A stretch of 64,000 bases of DNA, from positions 1-64,000 of the forward strand of contig CANMXU010000009.1 of NCBI GenBank assembly GCA_947501935.1, written 5' to 3'. A program made the translations under genes and the position numbers. The stretch is from an uncultured Alteromonadaceae bacterium (GTDB taxonomy: Bacteria > Pseudomonadota > Gammaproteobacteria > Enterobacterales > Alteromonadaceae). The notes below the pieces were generated by a model that had not been told where the DNA came from, did no database searches, and was given only the letters and a program-made list of their open reading frames with translations. How positions within the stretch are numbered: position 1 is the first letter of the stretch; each line of letters begins with the position of its first letter. This document shows, piece after piece, positions 50,301-57,965 of the stretch.

Positions 50301-50415
50301 CTTCTGCAGCAAATGCTTGGCCTGCAGAAACTGAACCAAGTATTACTGCACTAACAGTTAGCGCAACTTTGCTCATTTTAAAACGTGAGTCGGTAGACTT
50401 ATTTAACGTTTTCAT
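47398..50415 (-). CDS. TonB-dependent receptor, head of the sulfotransferase/SapC cluster
   Basis: 1005 residues. Signal peptide (cleavage near 'GQAFAAED', about residue 36), TonB-box-like 'EVIEVVGIRGG', plug domain ('AVSSEDMGKFPDANLAEALQ', 'VTIRGLGPEFNSVLLNGR') and a large barrel ending in 'RRYTLGVSGKF' with terminal Phe. The plug style is that of the large receptors of marine and caulobacterial genomes that take up oligosaccharides or other bulky solutes; nothing specifically points to a siderophore. AAGGGTAAG precedes the ATG. It leads the cluster receptor-hydroxylase-sulfotransferases-SapC. No mannan operator is near, so this is a separate system. Confidence 0.9.
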   Translation of the reverse strand: MKTLNKSTDSRFKMSKVALTVSAVILGSVSAGQAFAAEDKETEVIEVVGIRGGVIAGLDLKRNAEMIVDAVSSEDMGKFPDANLAEALQRIPEVSIDRDGGEGRYVTIRGLGPEFNSVLLNGRKLASSEQTRAFSFDTISSDVVSEMLVYKTQNASLSEGGLGGTIDVRTRRPLDQDGFVVAGSLKSLYEDNADTLNPQGSFFISNTFMDGKVGALFGATYQSRESKTYKVNNSQIYTGAAFLSATPYQYWTATYYENINDANGDQLRTYVPIEINRSIVEEDRSRLGLNGALQFRPTDNLDITVDYLYSKFKADKTIHTKSNWIAGVDMPSDTAGSQTGPDGIDGGYYDSFTEIDENGVITQASRTSGWGGTTTAFNREDEYRDTETQMLGLNIDYLINDDTKLVLDAAWSKAVDDNKGRNTRRSLLTDSTLGMVFNLGNGVPHFNTELGTDPSTHNASNPDLEDILVFGRQWNKGNDIEAENFQISADLTFGQIEDWTIRTGVVFESSKKANTEYETPDDIQKLYQKGLPDAKGKPNKQALPFQDGMLDLFTNGVLAVDSANLGQDSSSDNDMLIIDVAALDMFINDPMNAQAYIPDWNALKENGDPTTNKVRYDALFANGGFGAIASGNAFEVKEEVTSFYIEANYEFMLGDMEGSLIGGLRYTHTEVEATGLSQKIIDIEPESCQSEQQTGCLNVIFANNTESLADLDNLAIETVSTSYDDVLPSLTLNLGLTDDIMLRLSSSQSMTRPYLEDMAPKFRPNDNLHANGRGAKANNADLTPYKSLNFDAALEWYFEEGSLVSVQAYQKTIDDYIVKRTLEDQVVDSISEDSAYRTFDVVQPYNAEEVTIQGVSFNLTQTFEQGFGYQFNYTWVDSDNNFDPDTHSDEKVTLPGLGDSLNLVGFYENGPLAARIAYNKRFEFLRDAQYPSDLYATVLDEPVFAADYDQVDARVSYEIMDGVAVFLEGTNLTDSTLSQHGRYENIFVSYEDFGRRYTLGVSGKF

Positions 50416-51013
50416 GTTCTTACCCTTCGCTTTTAAATTATGAATTTAGTGTAATTTTTATATTTTGGTTTCACTTATAAACCTTTAAAAAGATAAGCTA
50501 CTTACCCGCCCCTCTTTATGAAAGCTTGTGAAAGCTTATTCTTTCAAATTACACCATAATACGTCTTCACTTTAAAGTCAACGAAATAAAAGACAAAAAA
50601 GTAACAGATAATAGATTTCATTTCTTTGTATACAGCAAGCTGATGTGTTTATTAATCCTTTAGATTTAATAGTACAAACAACCTAAATTGAACGGGTCCT
50701 ATATATAAAGAGTGCTTAAGTATAGAAAGCCGTAATAAAACGGCATTTATAAGTAAAATAAAAAATCTGTTTCTATTTATTTGATGAATGGCATAGATTG
50801 TTTAGGAATAGCGATGTAAAAGTAAAACATGATGAGGCAGTTGAATGTGATACTGAAAAGTTTAAGCAAGGGTTAAAGCATTAACATACTTATAAAAGTA
50901 AGGTTAAAACAAAAAATCACAGAGGAGTGACTTAAGGAGTTGATTTTAAATGCTTTATAAAAAGAAGCACCTTAGCAGAGCGAAAAGGTGCTTGAAATAG
51001 TATTAAGGGTAAA
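50416..51013. other. Intergenic region of about 600 bp
   Basis: It holds the promoter area of the TonB receptor and the terminator of the gsp operon. There is a small hairpin GCCGT (50729-50733) with ACGGC (50740-50744) and a direct repeat AAGCTTGTGAAAGCTT near 50522. No convincing gene or operator box was seen. Confidence 0.55.
50965..50993 (-). terminator. Rho-independent terminator of the gsp operon
   Basis: AAGCACCTT (50965-50973) pairs with AAGGTGCTT (50985-50993). On the minus strand it is followed by CTTTTTATAAAG, 20 bp after the gspN stop. Confidence 0.8.
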
Positions 51014-51757
51014 TTAAAAGCTTAAACGATAGCGCCCTTGGCTGTCGGTCTTGCCAAGAAAACTAAGAAGGGGTTTTACCTGTTCAGGAAATTTAGCAGC
51101 AGGCTTTAAATAACCATTACCCGATACTTTACCATTGTCACGTACGTAGGCGCTAAAAGTCAGCCCTAAATCGTTTTTAGGGTCTACTTCTACTACCAAC
51201 ACACCTTTATCGCACAGTAAATTTGCAGATAAACTACCTAACTTAACCGTTTCATCTAAGGCAGTAATACTAGCTTTTCGCCAACTTACCTTACCTTTCG
51301 CAACTTTACACAATGGCTTACCAATCGTGTATTCGTCCATTTCTAGCGTAACAAAGTCGTGGGCTGAAAGCGGTACTATCATCGGCATTTTCTTCGCAAT
51401 GGCATTGGCCGCGACGGTGATGTTTACATCTTCAGCTTTAATATCAGCAAATAAGTTACTTACCGTTAATTGCCCTTCTGGGCCAGGTAGCAACGCATCA
51501 CCAAAACTAATATCAACTTCAGGGTTTAAGGTAAATAACGACCAAAAACCAACACTAGCATGTACTTTTTCTAACTGTGTTTTGTCGATATAAACTTTAC
51601 TTGCGCTCATATTCCACACAGTGCCGCTAACACCTTGCAAATCGATATTTTTAGGTAAGGTAACTTTAGCTACAATAAAGCTCGCGGGCAGTGTGCAAAG
51701 TAAAAATATAACGTAGCACAATAAAAAACTTGCTCCATAAGCAAACCACTTTTTCAT
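51014..51757 (-). CDS. gspN: Type II secretion protein N
   Basis: 247 residues. One N-terminal transmembrane segment ('GASFLLCYVIFLLCTLPASFIV' region) and a periplasmic body of beta strands: 'LQGVSGTVWNMSASKVYI', 'LTVSNLFADIKAEDVNITVAAN', 'GYLKPAAKFPEQVKPLLSFLG', which is the GspN pattern ('L.gv.GtvW.g.a', '..G.l'). GspN is an accessory inner-membrane component of uncertain role in the T2SS. Its start overlaps the gspM stop by one base. It is the last gene of the operon. Confidence 0.9.
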   Translation of the reverse strand: MKKWFAYGASFLLCYVIFLLCTLPASFIVAKVTLPKNIDLQGVSGTVWNMSASKVYIDKTQLEKVHASVGFWSLFTLNPEVDISFGDALLPGPEGQLTVSNLFADIKAEDVNITVAANAIAKKMPMIVPLSAHDFVTLEMDEYTIGKPLCKVAKGKVSWRKASITALDETVKLGSLSANLLCDKGVLVVEVDPKNDLGLTFSAYVRDNGKVSGNGYLKPAAKFPEQVKPLLSFLGKTDSQGRYRLSF

Positions 51758-52227
51758 TAATTTCTTCCTAACTGTAAACTGCGCACTTTTACCACACCGG
51801 CTTGCTCGGTATTACTCAAGTCAATCGCTTTAACTTGCAAACCTTCGACTACGGCCAATTGATCTAACCATTTTAAGAAGGCACTAAATACCGCTTGGTC
51901 AATCCATACTTGAATGTCATCGCCTTTGGGTTGAGTGCGGGTGATCACGATATTATTGCGAGGCGCTGTTCTATTAACAATACTTGAGAGGCTACTATTT
52001 CCTCTATTCGCTTTATTATTTTGACCACTTTGTTTTAGTAGTGCGGTTTTCTCGTTTAGCCATAACAAGAGTTCTTGCTGACTAGCCAATTTTTTCTCAG
52101 TTTTCGTAATACCTTCATTCATAGGTTGCCAAATAAAGCTATACAATAAAAAGAACACCACAAATATCGCCATGCATGCGGTAAGCAATTGTTCTCTTTT
52201 ATTTAGTTGTTGCCATTTCTCTTTCAC
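51757..52227 (-). CDS. gspM: Type II secretion protein M
   Basis: 156 residues. A short cytoplasmic start (MKEKWQQLNKREQLL), one transmembrane helix (residues 17-35) and a periplasmic ferredoxin-like domain with 'SSIVNRTAPRNNIVITRTQPKGDD' type sequence (outline) and 'FLKWLDQLAVVEGLQVKAIDLS'. GspM binds GspL in the inner-membrane platform. It sits 2 bp after gspL. Confidence 0.93.
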   Translation of the reverse strand: MKEKWQQLNKREQLLTACMAIFVVFFLLYSFIWQPMNEGITKTEKKLASQQELLLWLNEKTALLKQSGQNNKANRGNSSLSSIVNRTAPRNNIVITRTQPKGDDIQVWIDQAVFSAFLKWLDQLAVVEGLQVKAIDLSNTEQAGVVKVRSLQLGRN

Positions 52228-52229
52228 AA

Positions 52230-53441
52230 TTAGCCCTTAATACTGAATGAACCAGTGACTTTATCACCTTGGTTACTTTGTGAACCTTGGGTAACGGTTA
52301 AATTCGCTTTTTCTAATTCAACTTTAAAGCGTTCGAAGCTCTGATAATTTGCCCCAACTGCTTGAATACGTATTTCCTTACGTTTACCGTCAAATTTTAA
52401 TGTATCAGGGCGAAGCTCAGGTACTTTCGTAAAAGCTGACTTTAATTTCGCTAACATGGTTAAGAAGCCTTCACCGTCAGCATTGGCCTGTAATTCATTC
52501 AGCTTTTGCCTAACAATCGGCTTAATAGTATTAACCCGTACTCGTTTTGTCGTTGGAAAAGCGCTTTTATAGCTGTCAATGATTTGTTGTTCAACCGCGG
52601 CTTGTTGGCTTTCAAGTTGCCATAACTGTGAGCCTTTAATGCCAAATTGCAGTAGTACAACAAATATCGCTAAACCTGCCACCCAAAGCCAATTTACTAG
52701 TGCTGATGAATGGTTACGTTTAACCTGAAATTCACCCTGTAATAAGTTAAAGCTTTGCTGGTTGGCATGTTGAGCTAACAACGCCATTGGCAACTCCGCG
52801 GGTTGCTCGTTTATCGCTAAGTTATTCTCTTGTGCTGGCAATGGCGAATAAGCATTTATCACCAAGTCATCGTCCTGCTGTTGCAGCTGAGCACTAACAA
52901 TCGCCCAAGCGTTAGCATCAAAAGTTTGTCCTTGCCAAGCAGCTAGTCGCACCAATACTTGTTCACCTAAAGCAATAGCACTACAACCTTGCTCGCTTAT
53001 CGGTAGTGCCAGTACGTCAGGTAACATGGTTTGGCAAAAAATATCGGCTTGTTCAAGCCAAGTTTGCCATTGCTGTAATAGCTGTTTATCTACCGCGGCA
53101 ATAAAACAATTATGTCCTTGGTCATTTTTAGCTAGATTGCCATAGGCAAAAAACAACTCATCAACATCTTGTGCTAAATCGTCTTCAAGCATGTAAGGCG
53201 CGGCAAGTTTAATTGCGCGACTAGAGTTGCCCGGCACAGTTAAAGACTTTAAGGCGATGTCACAACTTGGTACCAAGGTGATAACGCGTCGCGTTTGTGC
53301 TTTTTCAGTTAGCTCGGTTAATTCATTTGCATTGGCCAATTCACCGCTAGCAATAATTTCTTGCTGCTCTGGTGAAAAAACTAGCCAATGAATGCTATTT
53401 TCAACTTTGCTACCTAAGCGAATATATAAAGTTTCACTCAT
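52230..53441 (-). CDS. gspL: Type II secretion protein L
   Basis: 403 residues, the usual length. The N-terminal actin-like cytoplasmic domain starts 'MSETLYIRLGSKVENSIHWLV' region and contains 'LVPSCDIALKSLTVPG' and 'APYMLEDDLAQDVDELFFAYG', typical of GspL; a transmembrane helix follows near residue 250-270 ('WLWVAGLAIFVVLLQFGI') and then a periplasmic ferredoxin-like domain. GspL links the ATPase GspE to the inner-membrane platform. One-base overlap with gspK. Confidence 0.94.
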   Translation of the reverse strand: MSETLYIRLGSKVENSIHWLVFSPEQQEIIASGELANANELTELTEKAQTRRVITLVPSCDIALKSLTVPGNSSRAIKLAAPYMLEDDLAQDVDELFFAYGNLAKNDQGHNCFIAAVDKQLLQQWQTWLEQADIFCQTMLPDVLALPISEQGCSAIALGEQVLVRLAAWQGQTFDANAWAIVSAQLQQQDDDLVINAYSPLPAQENNLAINEQPAELPMALLAQHANQQSFNLLQGEFQVKRNHSSALVNWLWVAGLAIFVVLLQFGIKGSQLWQLESQQAAVEQQIIDSYKSAFPTTKRVRVNTIKPIVRQKLNELQANADGEGFLTMLAKLKSAFTKVPELRPDTLKFDGKRKEIRIQAVGANYQSFERFKVELEKANLTVTQGSQSNQGDKVTGSFSIKG

Positions 53442-54475
53442 TAAAAACGTCCTACGCTTCTACTCATCACGGTAATTTCCTTGCCGCTATCTTCTACTTT
53501 CATCATAGAAGTTAAGGCAAAAAAACTATTATTAAAACTGGCAGTGGCCTTTAAAGTGAAATACTCACTAACCACTACAAACATTTCGTCGAATTCGCTA
53601 TCTCTTTGTACATCAGTCAATTCAGGCATATTGAAAAAATCAGTCATATCGGTAAAACCTTCTTCAGGTCTACTGGATAGAATACTCTCGGCCTCGCTTT
53701 CACCTTGATCAATGATTGCCGCTAATAATAACGCCTTTTCAGAGTCTAAAGTATTAATGTTTATTTTATGTAAATTGTTATTAGGCAATACACATACATA
53801 GTCTTTTAAGGCGTCTATTAACGGTACCGTAAAATGTTCAATAACGCGTAGCTCATTAATACTGGCCAGCATATTATTCGCGGCTAAATAAGGGAACTCT
53901 TTTGAGGCATAATCATTATCTTCCGCACCAGTAGAGCTAGTAATACTAGAGTTTTCATCAAGCCAATCGATTAATGCATTGACCATACTCTCGGCTTCAA
54001 ATTCACTGACCCCTTCAACATCGAGCTTAGTGATCAAGCGCTTTAATATTTCTTTTGGGGTAAATATTGATGTAGCTCCGCCTCCTGGTGTGTCGCCTCC
54101 TGGTGTGTCGCCGCTTGGAGGGTTACCACCCGTCGAGGTTGGAATATAAAGTGCGTTCAAATTAAAGCAGGCTTGCGAGTCAAATATTTCACCGGTAATT
54201 TGGCCATAATCAACCGGAAAGCTGGTTTCACCTTGCGCCCAAATTTGTTCAAGATGGCCAACACTTGGATCGTCTTTAAAGGTTTGCAATAAAACTCGTT
54301 TAGCAAAAGCCTCAGCCCCCATGGCATACCAATAGGCTTGCTGATTAAAGTTTACATTGGCAGTACGTTGCATTTGCAATTGTAAACGTGCGGTCATTTG
54401 TGTGGCGATAATTGCCGCTAAAGCCACAATTAGCAATACTGTAATTAAGGCAACACCTTGCGATCGCTTGTTCAT
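53441..54475 (-). CDS. gspK: Type II secretion minor pseudopilin K
   Basis: 344 residues. N-terminal 'RSQGVALITVLLIVALAAIIA' shows the prepilin-like helix; like other GspK proteins it lacks Glu at +5 of the mature helix. The large alpha-domain contains 'ACFNLNAL', 'LIDWLDEN' and 'KININTLDSEKALLLAAI'. GspK caps the pseudopilus with GspI and GspJ. An unusual Gly/Pro-rich stretch near residues 117-133 holds the duplicated motif PGGDTPGGD, encoded by a 15-bp tandem DNA repeat at about 54081-54115. Confidence 0.94.
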   Translation of the reverse strand: MNKRSQGVALITVLLIVALAAIIATQMTARLQLQMQRTANVNFNQQAYWYAMGAEAFAKRVLLQTFKDDPSVGHLEQIWAQGETSFPVDYGQITGEIFDSQACFNLNALYIPTSTGGNPPSGDTPGGDTPGGGATSIFTPKEILKRLITKLDVEGVSEFEAESMVNALIDWLDENSSITSSTGAEDNDYASKEFPYLAANNMLASINELRVIEHFTVPLIDALKDYVCVLPNNNLHKININTLDSEKALLLAAIIDQGESEAESILSSRPEEGFTDMTDFFNMPELTDVQRDSEFDEMFVVVSEYFTLKATASFNNSFFALTSMMKVEDSGKEITVMSRSVGRF

Positions 54476-55104
54476 TAAGGCTCACCCGCAACTAGAAACT
54501 GGCGACGAATAATGCCTAAGTCTTCAGTATCAATCTCAATTGCGACAGCAAAAGGTAATTTATTGTTGTCTAAGGTTTCTTGCCATTCTTTACCGTCGTG
54601 AAACTCAAAGCTGACTTCATTCACCTGTGACATTAATGGTCTAATCTTTGGTTCTTCACCCAAGACAGGGTCGACAAAATTAAAGTGAACTCGCTCTAAA
54701 ACATTATCTGTTAATTGATAACCTACTGACTGTAAATCGCTACGCGGTAGCATTAACCCTGGGTTTGACCAGCCATGACGCACAAAACCAATTGCTTGAG
54801 TGCTGGTAGCAAAGTTACCTTCGTCGGTATGCATAAAGCCGTCAATAGAACCTTCACCATTTAATCTAACTTTTCTACGGGCAACTTGGATAAAGTCGCG
54901 TTCAATTAAAATAAAAGCACGCTGTAATTCATTTAAACGGGTGGTTTTTAGTTGTGACTTTTCATCACTTTTTAAAACTGAATCTAAAATGGTAAAACCG
55001 GCTAAACTTACCACTGAAAAAATAGCAATCGCGAGTAAGACTTCAATAAAAGTAAAGCCTGCTTGTTTACTTGTTAAGGGGCGCAGAGAACGAATAGAAA
55101 CCAT
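54475..55104 (-). CDS. gspJ: Type II secretion minor pseudopilin J
   Basis: 209 residues. The prepilin signal is 'KQAGFTFIEVLLAIAIFSVV' (cleavage after Gly, Glu at +5). 'RAFILIERDFIQVARR' and 'FVRHGWSNPGLMLPRSDLQSVGY' are the typical GspJ blocks. It builds the tip complex with GspI and GspK. One-base overlaps on both sides show tight coupling. Confidence 0.95.
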   Translation of the reverse strand: MVSIRSLRPLTSKQAGFTFIEVLLAIAIFSVVSLAGFTILDSVLKSDEKSQLKTTRLNELQRAFILIERDFIQVARRKVRLNGEGSIDGFMHTDEGNFATSTQAIGFVRHGWSNPGLMLPRSDLQSVGYQLTDNVLERVHFNFVDPVLGEEPKIRPLMSQVNEVSFEFHDGKEWQETLDNNKLPFAVAIEIDTEDLGIIRRQFLVAGEP

Positions 55105-55532
55105 TATGGCGTCGCCTTAGAAACAAAGGTCGTTAACGAGCTAACCGGCAGCTTTGCTGACTCGTCTAAACGCACTTGAATTTCAACCGAACGCATTGAC
55201 TCATCAGTGGTTTTTAATACTTTTTGTTGCCAAAACCACTCGCGTCCAGCTAATTCAACTTTGCCTTTTTTATTATTTTTAGGCGGCCACTTAGCTTCAA
55301 GGTGGCTTTCTACTAATTGATTAGATGCAACCCAATTGGCAAGCATCTGCTCTTCAATATGGCTTAAGCTGCTAATATTATTTTGCGCGGTGCCAAGCAA
55401 GGCAATACCTGCAATTGAAAATACCGCCATCGCCAACATAACTTCTAATAAGGTAAAGCCTTTAGCTTTCACCTTATGGTTAGTTTGGCCTTTAATTACG
55501 CCTGAAAACGCTCTATTGAACAAGCTAGTCAT
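55104..55532 (-). CDS. gspI: Type II secretion minor pseudopilin I
   Basis: 142 residues. Prepilin signal 'KAKGFTLLEVMLAMAVFSIAG' with Glu at +5, then 'EEQMLANWVASNQLVE', the GspI block ('..A.wvA.N...e'). Tip-complex component. Its start overlaps gspH by 8 bases. Confidence 0.95.
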   Translation of the reverse strand: MTSLFNRAFSGVIKGQTNHKVKAKGFTLLEVMLAMAVFSIAGIALLGTAQNNISSLSHIEEQMLANWVASNQLVESHLEAKWPPKNNKKGKVELAGREWFWQQKVLKTTDESMRSVEIQVRLDESAKLPVSSLTTFVSKATP

Positions 55533-56187
55533 CTAACGTTGGCCCTTCAATAGTTAACGGCGTTGAATAAATACCAGTGACTCGATAAGCTATTTCTTCT
55601 TCAAGAAAGCTGTCGTCTTCAAAAGTAAAGGTCACGCTAAATGGAGTAATATCGCCACCAGATAAAATATAAATATGCGGGATGATCTTTTTTTTCTTTT
55701 TACCGTTTTCGTCAACTTCTTCATCTTGTTCGCCATCATCATAAGAAAGGAAGTCTTCATCGTCATCTGAATTAAACGTTGATGCGTCGAACATTAACGG
55801 TTCTTCTATCGGTAAATCGTCAAGCTGTACCTGTGCAATTACGCCTTCAGGCAAAGTTACTGTAGTAAATAGTTCTTGCTCAGGAATTTCAGCCCAAGAT
55901 GTACCGTCAAAGCCTAAAAATTTGTATTCGCTTTTATCGACCAATACCCCAAGTTCAATATTATTGAGCAGTGAATATTCTGCAGCGACATCAAAAATGC
56001 CCGCAAAGCGGGCACTGGTTTTTTCTAAAATATCTTCAGGTTCTTCGCCGCTAATATTAAATTGTATAACGCTCGCCATTAAGCCAATTAAAACGATCAC
56101 TAACATCACTTCGATTAAGGTAAAACCTAAGTTTTTTTTTACCGTAACCGAACGTGACTTAGCCGATAGTGCTTTAGCGAGTTTCAT
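55525..56187 (-). CDS. gspH: Type II secretion minor pseudopilin H
   Basis: 220 residues, a little longer than most GspH (about 160-200). Prepilin signal 'KNLGFTLIEVMLVIVLIGLM' with Glu at +5, then 'KTSARFAGIFDVAAEYSLLNN' and a C-terminal beta domain. The extra length comes from a very acidic insert near residues 133-165 ('NSDDDEDFLSYDDGEQDEE') followed by KKKKK. GspH joins the shaft to the tip. The insert may be a calcium-binding or surface loop. Confidence 0.93.
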   Translation of the reverse strand: MKLAKALSAKSRSVTVKKNLGFTLIEVMLVIVLIGLMASVIQFNISGEEPEDILEKTSARFAGIFDVAAEYSLLNNIELGVLVDKSEYKFLGFDGTSWAEIPEQELFTTVTLPEGVIAQVQLDDLPIEEPLMFDASTFNSDDDEDFLSYDDGEQDEEVDENGKKKKKIIPHIYILSGGDITPFSVTFTFEDDSFLEEEIAYRVTGIYSTPLTIEGPTLDD

Positions 56188-56231
56188 AGTGATTAATTTA
56201 GCCTAGCTTAGTGCGTAATTATCAATAAGGC

Positions 56232-56672
56232 TTATTGATAATCGCCTAAATTCCAGTTACCAATATCATCGTCAGTGCCAGCTTCGCCGTCAGGTCCCAT
56301 AGAGAAAAGGTCAACTTTGCCATTTTCACCCGGATTCAATAATTGATATTCATTACCCCAAGGGTCGTTAGGTAAACGTTTAACATAACCACCTTCTTGG
56401 AAACGACGCGGTAAAGGCTCAGTGGTCGTTTCTTCTACTAAGGCTTCTAAACCTTGCTCTGTGGTTGGGTAGTTATAGTTGTCTAACTTGTACATGCTAA
56501 TAGAATTTTCTAAAGCGGTAATATCTTGCACGGCTTTTTGCATATTAGCTTTTTCTTGGCTACCCATTAAGTTAGGTACCACCATACTAGCTAAAATACC
56601 TAAAATAACGATTACTACCATAACTTCTAATAAGGTAAAACCTTGTTGTGACTTGCTGTTTAATTTTTTCAT
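56232..56672 (-). CDS. gspG: Type II secretion major pseudopilin G
   Basis: 146 residues. Prepilin signal 'SQQGFTLLEVMVVIVILGIL', Glu at +5, 'VPNLMGSQEKA', 'YKLDNYNYPTTEQGLEALVE', 'YVKRLPNDPWGNEYQLLNPG' and the calcium-site tail 'DGEAGTDDDIGNWNL'. It is the main pseudopilus subunit. A gap of 57 bp to gspF upstream is the largest gap but one in the operon and may allow extra expression. Confidence 0.97.
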   Translation of the reverse strand: MKKLNSKSQQGFTLLEVMVVIVILGILASMVVPNLMGSQEKANMQKAVQDITALENSISMYKLDNYNYPTTEQGLEALVEETTTEPLPRRFQEGGYVKRLPNDPWGNEYQLLNPGENGKVDLFSMGPDGEAGTDDDIGNWNLGDYQ

Positions 56673-56729
56673 TGTTGCTTTCCTACTAGGTAAATTTGAT
56701 CGAAAAGAATTATTATTTTTATAAAAGTA

Positions 56730-57953
56730 TTAACCGGCAACTAAGGTATTTAATTGCAAAATCGGTTGTAATATTGCCATAACGATAAACAATACCACAC
56801 AGGCCATAGAAACCATAAGCGCTGGTTCAAATGCTTTTAATGAAATGCTTACTAAGGCTTTAAAATCACGGTCTTGGTTATCAGCTGCTCGGCCTAACAT
56901 ATGCTCTAGTTGACCACTTTTTTCACCACTGGCGATCATATGTAGCATCATAGGTGGGAAAAGTTTAGTTTGCTCAAGTGATAAACGTAAACTTGAACCT
57001 TCACGTACTTTGTCACCGGCTTCAGCAACGCGCTTTTTAATATATAAATTTTCCAGCACTTCGCCGGAAATACGCATGCTTTCTAATAAAGGCACAGCAC
57101 TTGCAGTTAAAATACTTAACGTACGAGCGAATCTTGCGGTATTTATACTGCGAGCTACTTTGCCAATACCGGGAATTTGCAAAGTACGTTGATGAACTTT
57201 CATCTGAAAAGCCGGCTTTTTCATTAATTGCGCAAAAATAAACATCACCGCGGCAATAAGCATGACAATGAAAATTCCGTAGTCACGTAAAAAGTCACTA
57301 CTGGCGATTAAAAACTGAGTAGTGCCGGGCAGGTTTTCACCCATATGTTCAAACTGACCAACAATTTTAGGTACTACCGCAACTAATAAAATCGCAATAA
57401 CGCCAACCGCAACTATGGTCATAATAATAGGATAAACCAAAGCTTGAATAAGCTGTGAGCGCATTTCTTGGCGCTGTTCGGTATAGTCAGACAAGCGATT
57501 AAGTACTTTATCAAGGTGACCTGATTTTTCGCCGGCGGCAACCATAGAACGGTATAAATGACTAAAAATTTGCGGATATTCCGCCATACTTTCAGCCAAA
57601 CCATAACCTTCAGTAACTTTAGTACGAACTGCCATGATCATGCTTTTCAGTGAATTTTTTTCACATTGTTCAGCAACCGCAATTAATGACTCTTCCAGCG
57701 GCAAACCCGACTCAACCAAAGTGGCTAATTGACGAGTTAATAAAGCTAGCTCTGCTGCAGATATTTTTTTAGCACCGCCAAAGCGGCTTTTGCCAGATGA
57801 CTGGCGATGTTTTTTTAAACTTGCCGTGACTTCTGTCGGCATTAAGCCTTGGTCGCGTAATAAACCACGTACTTGGCGAGGTGTATCACCTTCGATAACG
57901 CCTTTTTTGGTTTTACCGCGGCTATCAACCGCTTGATAATCAAATGCTGCCAT
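56730..57953 (-). CDS. gspF: Type II secretion inner-membrane protein F
   Basis: 407 residues. Two GspF domains with 'LTRQLATLVESGLPLEESL' and 'FARTLSILTASAVPLLESM', and three transmembrane helices (near residues 170-195, 220-240, 375-395). The start 'MAAFDYQAVDSRGKTKKGVIEGD' region is canonical. GspF forms the platform with GspL and GspM. 12 bp after gspE. Confidence 0.97.
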   Translation of the reverse strand: MAAFDYQAVDSRGKTKKGVIEGDTPRQVRGLLRDQGLMPTEVTASLKKHRQSSGKSRFGGAKKISAAELALLTRQLATLVESGLPLEESLIAVAEQCEKNSLKSMIMAVRTKVTEGYGLAESMAEYPQIFSHLYRSMVAAGEKSGHLDKVLNRLSDYTEQRQEMRSQLIQALVYPIIMTIVAVGVIAILLVAVVPKIVGQFEHMGENLPGTTQFLIASSDFLRDYGIFIVMLIAAVMFIFAQLMKKPAFQMKVHQRTLQIPGIGKVARSINTARFARTLSILTASAVPLLESMRISGEVLENLYIKKRVAEAGDKVREGSSLRLSLEQTKLFPPMMLHMIASGEKSGQLEHMLGRAADNQDRDFKALVSISLKAFEPALMVSMACVVLFIVMAILQPILQLNTLVAG

Positions 57954-57965
57954 ATTACTTACCCG

